The notes beneath the pieces are model-generated. The model searched no databases. It was not told where the DNA came from and saw only the letters and a program-made list of their open reading frames with translations. Position numbers and translations under genes: made by a program. Of a stretch of DNA of 7,888 bases, positions 3,921 to 7,888 are shown piece after piece. Numbering within the stretch: the first letter of the stretch is position 1; each line of letters begins with the position of its first letter. The DNA is from CAKKQX01 sp046313915 (GTDB taxonomy: Bacteria > Pseudomonadota > Gammaproteobacteria > Burkholderiales > SG8-41), in contig JBKBXX010000133.1 of assembly GCA_046313915.1 (NCBI GenBank), positions 1-7,888 on the forward strand. Direction: 5' to 3'.

Positions 3921-6796
3921 GCAACAAACGCTTGCCACAGCCGGCGCACGGCAGCGGTACCTGGCGCGGGCGGCAGCGGCGTGAACTGCGGCCACGATTC
4001 CCGCGGCTCGTCGGGCCGGGCTTTGTAAATGCGCACCCGCACGTCGTACCAGCCGGCCTGGCCGGTGACCGGGTCGGAATTCGAAGTCCGCGCACCGTCA
4101 CCGCCGGCAGGCAGTTCATCCGCGATCAAATGGTTCAACAGAAAACCGAACCGCGATTCGTTGGCGTCGGGCGCAAGATGCCAGGCGCCGCTCGCCTTGC
4201 CGATCGCGTTCCAGGTCCAGACCGTGCCTGGCTCGACCGCCTCGCTCAGGCGGCACATGCAGCGCACGCGCCCGTGCATCGACTCGACCCAGATCCAGTC
4301 GCCGTCGGCAACTCCTTCGGATTCCGCAGTTTTATTGTTTAAAAACAAATAGTTATGTGTATGTATCTGGCGCAGCCAGGCGTTTTGCGAATCCCACGAG
4401 TGATACATCGCCATCGGCCGCTGGGTGATCGCCGCCAGCGGATACCTGGCGGTGTCGGTGAGTTGGACTTCGAGCGGCGCGTAGTAAAAAGGCAAGGGAT
4501 CGAAATAGGTCGCGATGCGTTGCCTCAACCGCTCGGGCGGACGCTTTTTTGCATTGCCCTTGCCCTGCGCGGCAAGCCGGAACTTCTGCAGCACTTCCGA
4601 GTAGATCTGGATCACGATCGGCTCGGCGTAGCGCCGCAGCCGCGTGCGCTGCGCCCATTCGTGGTAGCCCTGATTCCAGTTGCGCATGTACTGGTAGGAG
4701 CGTGGCAGCCGGTAATGAAACACGCAATTGTTCTGGGCGTACATCTCCCACTGCCGCGGATTGGGCTCGCCGCGCATGGACTTCTCGCCGCCGCGCCCGC
4801 GCCAGCCGCCGAGAAAGCCGATGCCCGAGCCGGGCTCGGTCTCGTAGTTGACGATGAAATCGGGATAGTCGCGGTACTTGCGCACGCCGTCCGCGGTGAC
4901 GAAAGCCGGCAGCTTGAGACGGCTCGCCAGTTCGATCAGCACTTCCTGGAAAGGCTTGCACTCACCTTTGGGCGGCAGCACCGGCACACGCACCGAGTCG
5001 ACCGGGCCGTCGAATTCCGAGATCGGACGGTCGAGCATCGACATCACGTCATGGCGTTCGAGATAAGTCGTGTCCGGCAGCACCAGGTCGGCGAATGCCG
5101 TCATTTCCGACTGGAAAGCGTCACAGACGACGATGAACGGAATTTTGTATTCGCCGTTTTCGTCCCGGTCGTTGAGCATTTTGCGCACCTCGACCGTGTT
5201 CATGGTCGAATTCCACGCCATGTTGGCCATGAAAATCATCAGCGTGTCAATGCGGTACGGGTCGCCGCGCCAAGCGTTGGTGATGACGTTGTGCATCATG
5301 CCGTGCACCGCCAGCGGGTATTCCCAGGAAAACGCCTTGTCGATGCGCACCGGCTCGCCGGCGCCGTCGATGAACAGATCGTCGGGCGTCCCCGGCCAGC
5401 CGAGCGCGAGCCCGCCGAGCGGCGTGCCGGGTTTCACCCCCTCGGGGCCCCGCGGGGTCTTGGCGAGCGGCGGGATCCCGCGCGGGAAAGGCGCTTTGTG
5501 GCGAAAACCGCCGGGGCGGTCGATGGTGCCGAGCAACGACATCAGGATTGCCAGCGCGCGTACGGTCTGGAAACCGTTGGAATGCGCGGCGAGTCCGCGC
5601 ATCGCGTGAAACGCCACCGGATTGCCGGTCACCGACTCGTGCTCGGTGCCCCAGGAATCGGTCCACGCGATCGGCAATTCGATTTTCTGGTCGCGCGCGA
5701 CGATGCCCATTTCATGCGCCAGCCGGCGGATGGTCGGCGCCGGAATGCCGGTAACTGCCGCGGCCCACTCCGGCGTGTATTCCCTGACCCGGTCCATCAG
5801 CAGCTGGAAAACCGGTTTGACCGGTGTGCCGTCGGCAAGCCTGAATTCGCCCAGCAGGTGCGGATCGGCCCCCACCGTATGGCAGGTCACCGGACTTTGG
5901 GTATGACGGTCCCACCACAGCTTGTGGCACGGATACTCCGGGATCTCCTCCATCTTGGTGCGGTCGAGCACCGGCAGGCCGTGATCGTCGGCCCCCGCGT
6001 CGACATTGATGAGGTAACCGGCATTGCTGTAGCGCGCCAGAAACTCGCGGTCGTAAAGGCCGGTGTGGATGATTTCGTGGCACAGCGCGAGCAGCAGCGC
6101 GCCGTCGGTGCCGGGGCGGATCGGCACCCATTCGTCGGCGATCGCCGAATAACCGGTGCGCACCGGGTTGATCGAGATGAAGCGCCCGCCGTTCCTTTTG
6201 AATTTCGAGATCGCGATCTTGAGCGGATTGGAATGATGGTCTTCCGCAGTGCCCATCATCACGAACAGCCTGGCGCGCTCGAGATCGGGCCCGCCGAATT
6301 CCCAGAACGAGCCGCCGATGGTGTAGATCATGCCCGCGGCCATGTTGACCGAGCAGAAGCCGCCGTGGGCGGCATAGTTGGGCGTGCCGAACTGGCGCGC
6401 GAAGAGGCCGGTCAGCGCCTGCATCTGGTCACGGCCGGTGAACAGCGCGAATTTTTTGGGGTCGGTGGCGCGGATTTTTTTCAGGCGCTCTTCCAGCAGC
6501 GCGAATGCCTCGTCCCAGCCGATCACCTCGAATTGCGCGGCGCCGCGCTCGGCGCCCGGTTTGCGTCTCAATGGCCGCGTCAGGCGCGCCGGCGAGTACT
6601 GCTTCATGATGCCGGAGGCGCCCTTGGCGCAGATCACGCCTTCGTTGAGCGGGTGATCGGGATTGCCTTCGATATAGCGGACTTCGCCGTTCCTGAGCGT
6701 GACCCGGATGCCGCAGCGGCACGCACACATGTAGCACGTGGTGTCTTTGGTTTCCACGCGCTCGGCGGCGCTTTCGGGATGCGATGTGGTTGGCAT
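3890..6796 (-). CDS. soeA: SoeA, molybdopterin catalytic subunit of cytoplasmic sulfite dehydrogenase (quinone)
   Basis: This is a 968-residue molybdopterin oxidoreductase that would oxidise sulfite to sulfate in the cytoplasm. A [4Fe-4S] site lies near the N-terminus: C21-x2-C24-x3-C28-x27-C56 within TTCYMCACRCGIRV and GVICAKGASGIMKQYSPARL. The catalytic core follows, with FTGRDQMQALTGLFARQFGT and AAHGGFCSVNMAAGMIYTIG. The Cys at 148 is a likely molybdenum ligand by position. The cofactor-binding VVCDAFQSEMTAFADLVLPD lies at about 555-585 and the MopB C-terminal domain at about 785-925. The wording of these blocks fits the SoeA branch rather than PsrA, TtrA or DmsA. No twin-arginine signal is seen, which supports a cytoplasmic enzyme. 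The frame opens at a GTG at 6850, but the ATG at 6794-6796 is preferred: it has AGGA just upstream and removes 18 residues overlapping the proposed promoter. The last residues derive from a heptamer repeat. Codons near 4329-4366 are unusually AT-rich. Confidence 0.93.
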   Translation of the reverse strand: MPTTSHPESAAERVETKDTTCYMCACRCGIRVTLRNGEVRYIEGNPDHPLNEGVICAKGASGIMKQYSPARLTRPLRRKPGAERGAAQFEVIGWDEAFALLEERLKKIRATDPKKFALFTGRDQMQALTGLFARQFGTPNYAAHGGFCSVNMAAGMIYTIGGSFWEFGGPDLERARLFVMMGTAEDHHSNPLKIAISKFKRNGGRFISINPVRTGYSAIADEWVPIRPGTDGALLLALCHEIIHTGLYDREFLARYSNAGYLINVDAGADDHGLPVLDRTKMEEIPEYPCHKLWWDRHTQSPVTCHTVGADPHLLGEFRLADGTPVKPVFQLLMDRVREYTPEWAAAVTGIPAPTIRRLAHEMGIVARDQKIELPIAWTDSWGTEHESVTGNPVAFHAMRGLAAHSNGFQTVRALAILMSLLGTIDRPGGFRHKAPFPRGIPPLAKTPRGPEGVKPGTPLGGLALGWPGTPDDLFIDGAGEPVRIDKAFSWEYPLAVHGMMHNVITNAWRGDPYRIDTLMIFMANMAWNSTMNTVEVRKMLNDRDENGEYKIPFIVVCDAFQSEMTAFADLVLPDTTYLERHDVMSMLDRPISEFDGPVDSVRVPVLPPKGECKPFQEVLIELASRLKLPAFVTADGVRKYRDYPDFIVNYETEPGSGIGFLGGWRGRGGEKSMRGEPNPRQWEMYAQNNCVFHYRLPRSYQYMRNWNQGYHEWAQRTRLRRYAEPIVIQIYSEVLQKFRLAAQGKGNAKKRPPERLRQRIATYFDPLPFYYAPLEVQLTDTARYPLAAITQRPMAMYHSWDSQNAWLRQIHTHNYLFLNNKTAESEGVADGDWIWVESMHGRVRCMCRLSEAVEPGTVWTWNAIGKASGAWHLAPDANESRFGFLLNHLIADELPAGGDGARTSNSDPVTGQAGWYDVRVRIYKARPDEPRESWPQFTPLPPAPGTAAVRRLWQAFVAGKWGTGNRE

Positions 6797-6824
6797 ATCC
6801 TGCGAACTGGCTGGGGCTGCACGG

Positions 6825-6852
6825 ATTCTACGCACAAGCTTCCGCGCCACAA
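6825..6852 (-). promoter_or_regulatory. Candidate promoter of the soeABC operon
   Basis: On the minus strand TTGTGG (6852-6847) is followed after 16 bases by TAGAAT (6830-6825, 5 of 6 match to TATAAT). A transcript from about 6818 would give a leader of roughly 22 bases containing the AGGA ribosome site of the ATG at 6796. The -35 is weak, which would suit an activated promoter. The alternative GTG start at 6850 lies inside this -35, another reason to reject that start. Confidence 0.35.
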
Positions 6853-6863
6853 TTCGAAATTAT

Positions 6864-6877
6864 TTATGCCGGCATAA
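6864..6877. promoter_or_regulatory. Perfect 14-bp palindrome upstream of soeA (possible regulator site)
   Basis: TTATGCCGGCATAA is its own reverse complement. It lies 11 bp upstream of the proposed -35 box, at about -46 to -59 relative to the predicted transcription start, in the 120-bp gap between the LOG gene and soeA. The position suits an activator site or operator for sulfur- or redox-responsive control. It is too AT-ended and lacks a T tract to act as a terminator for the LOG gene. The regulator is not identified. Confidence 0.4.
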
Positions 6878-6916
6878 GGTGCGGGGCGCCGGGAGCGCGA
6901 GCGCCGCGCACGGCAT

Positions 6917-7407
6917 TCAGGTCTGGCCGCGGCCGATCCACTTGCTCACTTCGGGAAGCCGGCACGATTTCAAACTGTCGATCAAGGCAGCCGGATCATC
7001 GCCGGTGAGCACCATCGCGCGATGCTCGGGCTTGAGGAAGCGCTCGGCCACCGCGTGATCGAGAAACGTCGCGAGCCCGTCGTAGAAACCCGCGACGTTG
7101 AGCAGCCCGCACGGCTTGCGATGAAAACCGAGCTGGGTCCACGTCAGCACCTCGAAAGTCTCCTCGAACGTGCCGAGCCCGCCGGGCAGCGCGATGAAAG
7201 CATCGGACAGCTCCGCCATCAGCGCCTTGCGCTCGTGCATGGAATCGACGACGCGCAGATCGCTGAGGCCGCGGTGCACCACCTCCTTTTCCAGCAGCCG
7301 GCGGGGCGTGACGCCGATCACCTCGCCGTCCGCGGCGAGCGCGGCATCGGCCAGTACGCCCATGAGGCCGATATTGCCGCCGCCGTAAACCAGTTGCAGC
7401 CCCTGCG
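6917..7407 (-). CDS. LOG-family nucleotide 5'-monophosphate phosphoribohydrolase, C-terminal part up to the assembly gap
   Basis: This is the major part of a LOG-type (TIGR00730, 'lonely guy'/YvdD-like) protein. From the gap inward it reads LQLVYGGGNIGLMGVLADAA, a nucleotide-binding glycine loop, then DSMHERKALM and the family active-site motif PGGLGTFEE followed by TFEVLTWTQLG. LOG enzymes release the base from cytokinin riboside monophosphates or, in bacteria, from AMP-like nucleotides; they act as cytoplasmic dimers. The frame is intact from the gap edge to the TGA at 6917-6919. An internal ATG at 7363 would be taken as a start by a gene caller, but it lies after the glycine loop and is not the true start. 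Joined with 7492-7605, the protein is 193 residues, normal for the family. Confidence 0.88.
7385..7407. repeat. 23-bp direct repeat, copy 1, at the edge of the gap
   Basis: Identical to 7492-7514. On the coding strand it encodes the QGLQLVY segment of the LOG protein. Its presence on both sides of the gap and the pilus-ATPase fragment shows that the LOG sequence is duplicated at the join. Confidence 0.95.
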
Positions 7408-7417
7408 NNNNNNNNNN
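7408..7417. other. Assembly gap (10 Ns)
   Basis: Ten consecutive Ns interrupt the LOG gene. The length is a typical scaffolding placeholder, so the true distance is not known from this sequence. The gap lies between two copies of a 23-bp direct repeat. Confidence 0.99.
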
Positions 7418-7491
7418 CGACCTCGGCGGTTTCGAAATCGCGGATTTCGCCGAGCAGGATGACGTCCGGGTCTTGCCGCAGCAGCGCGCGG
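7418..7491 (-). other. Foreign 74-bp fragment encoding a PilB/PilT/GspE-type ATPase Walker B region (probable misassembly)
   Basis: On the minus strand this stretch reads RALLRQDPDVILLGEIRDFE followed by TAEV. RQDPD and the Walker B LLGEIRD are hallmarks of the secretion ATPases PilB, PilT and GspE. It has nothing to do with the LOG protein and is in a different frame from the LOG N-terminus. It runs straight into the N gap, and no other pilus sequence is present. It is most simply a chimeric contig end rather than a real insertion. Confidence 0.8.
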
Positions 7492-7514
7492 GTAAACCAG
7501 TTGCAGCCCCTGCG
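7492..7514. repeat. 23-bp direct repeat, copy 2, after the foreign fragment
   Basis: Exact copy of 7385-7407, offset by 107 bp. Deleting one copy plus the intervening sequence joins the two LOG pieces in frame. Confidence 0.95.
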
Positions 7515-7605
7515 CGGCGATGGCGCGCGCCAGCGCGCGCGCCGCGTCGGCATAAACCGCTCTGCTTCCCGTATTGGAACCGCAGAAAACACAGACGCTT
7601 TGCAT
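7492..7605 (-). CDS. LOG-family phosphoribohydrolase, N-terminal part
   Basis: This is the first 38 codons of the LOG gene: MQSVCVFCGSNTGSRAVYAD, then ARALARAIAAQGLQLVY. VCVFCGSN.G is the standard opening of TIGR00730 proteins (beta-strand plus nucleotide-binding loop). The frame is then lost in the foreign fragment at 7418-7491, where it reads PRAAAARPG instead of the expected GGGNIGLMG. The ATG at 7603-7605 has GGAG upstream at a slightly long spacing of nine bases. This piece and 6917-7407 are one gene in life. Confidence 0.85.
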
Positions 7606-7677
7606 TAGAATCGGCTCCGGGCCTCGGCTGTTTCTCCGGATTTTAGAGCATTCGCTTTCGGGGCGTTTTGCAGGACC

Positions 7678-7797
7678 ATGAAAAAAACAGGGGATCATGC
7701 TTCTTTTCCAGGCATCACCGGCCGCAGCGCGTCCTTAGTACTTAAAATGGGCTACTCGCCCGCAGTCGGAAGAGACAACTTAACATGTTGTTTTTAA
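7678..7797 (+). CDS. Possible 39-residue small ORF, unrecognised
   Basis: An open frame starting MKKTGDHASFPGITGRSASL has an AGGA four bases... upstream of its ATG (CAGGACCATG) and ends at TAA 7795-7797. The N-terminal KK followed by polar residues is not a signal peptide, and no family is recognised. It sits in the gap upstream of the divergent LOG gene and could be a small protein, a leader peptide or chance. Its GC content falls toward the 3' end. Confidence 0.2.
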   Translation: MKKTGDHASFPGITGRSASLVLKMGYSPAVGRDNLTCCF

Positions 7798-7810
7798 AAG
7801 ATAATTTTAA
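7794..7810. promoter_or_regulatory. AT-rich inverted repeat upstream of a possible plus-strand gene
   Basis: TTAAAA (7794-7799) and TTTTAA (7805-7810) are inverted repeats around GATAA. A second palindrome AACATGTT lies at 7783-7790. Together they form an AT-rich island in otherwise GC-rich DNA, as is common at promoters. No well-spaced -35/-10 pair is clear; TTAACA (7780-7785) and GATAAT (7800-7805) are only 14 bases apart. Confidence 0.25.
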
Positions 7811-7888
7811 ATGGCCACGAGCCGCGTAAAACCGCTGCAACCACGACGACACGTCCCCGTCTCCAATTTCGCGCATTTCGGCGCCGTG
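7811..7888 (+). CDS. Possible start of a plus-strand gene, cut by the window edge
   Basis: An ATG at 7811 opens a frame that stays open for 26 codons to the window end (MATSRVKPLQPRRHVPVSNF then AHFGAV). GC content rises sharply exactly here, which suggests a coding start after an AT-rich leader. No Shine-Dalgarno is visible, no family is recognised, and the piece is too short to test. It would be divergent from the LOG gene. Confidence 0.25.
   Translation, partial: MATSRVKPLQPRRHVPVSNFAHFGAV

Noticed and set aside
6797..6850. GTG start that would add 18 residues to SoeA
   Set aside because: No ribosome site, overlaps the likely -35 box, and is not a twin-arginine signal although it contains RR.
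4355..6877. Plus-strand open frame of 840 codons antisense to soeA
   Set aside because: It is a long open frame in GC-rich DNA opposite a real gene. Its translation is rich in Arg, His and Val with no recognisable domain, while the minus strand encodes a complete enzyme.

Overview
The window looks like a piece of a draft or metagenome-derived genome of a GC-rich betaproteobacterium, probably one with sulfur-oxidising ability. This is an inference from the SoeABC proteins, the yqjD/yqjE/yqjK-type trio and the general protein flavour. No rRNA, tRNA or marker gene is present to fix the taxonomy. A run of ten Ns (7408-7417) shows a scaffold join. Every gene I accept lies on the minus strand, so transcription runs from high to low coordinates.

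Layout from high to low coordinates. Positions 7606-7888 hold no secure gene: there is an AT-rich patch, a 39-codon open frame and the possible start of a plus-strand gene at 7811. Positions 6917-7605 are a LOG-family nucleotide phosphoribohydrolase gene broken by the N gap and by a 74-bp foreign fragment that encodes the Walker B region of a type IV pilus/type II secretion ATPase. A 23-bp direct repeat flanks the break, and collapsing it restores an intact 193-residue protein. Positions 2014-6796 are soeA-soeB-soeC, encoding a cytoplasm-facing membrane sulfite dehydrogenase: the molybdopterin catalytic subunit SoeA, the four-cluster ferredoxin SoeB and the eight-helix anchor SoeC. SoeA would take electrons from sulfite, SoeB would carry them to the membrane, and SoeC would pass them to quinone. 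A perfect 14-bp palindrome and a plausible promoter lie upstream of soeA.

Positions 857-1881 are a tight yqjD-yqjE-yqjK-like cluster of small membrane proteins, linked to stress and stationary phase in enterobacteria. It is separated from soeC by a hairpin flanked by A and T runs. A 96-residue single-helix membrane protein of unknown function follows (495-785). The window ends inside an FMN-dependent alpha-hydroxy-acid dehydrogenase gene (1-328) with its own candidate promoter and a perfect 12-bp palindrome.

The most unusual structure is a set of four degenerate 7-bp tandem repeat arrays in the two intergenic gaps of the soe operon. Two arrays run into the coding ends of soeA and soeB and supply their stop codons. 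In both gaps the array after a gene has its stop-containing strand on the coding strand, and the array before the next gene has its stop-free strand there. I found no convincing new defence system, CRISPR array, transposon or RNA gene.
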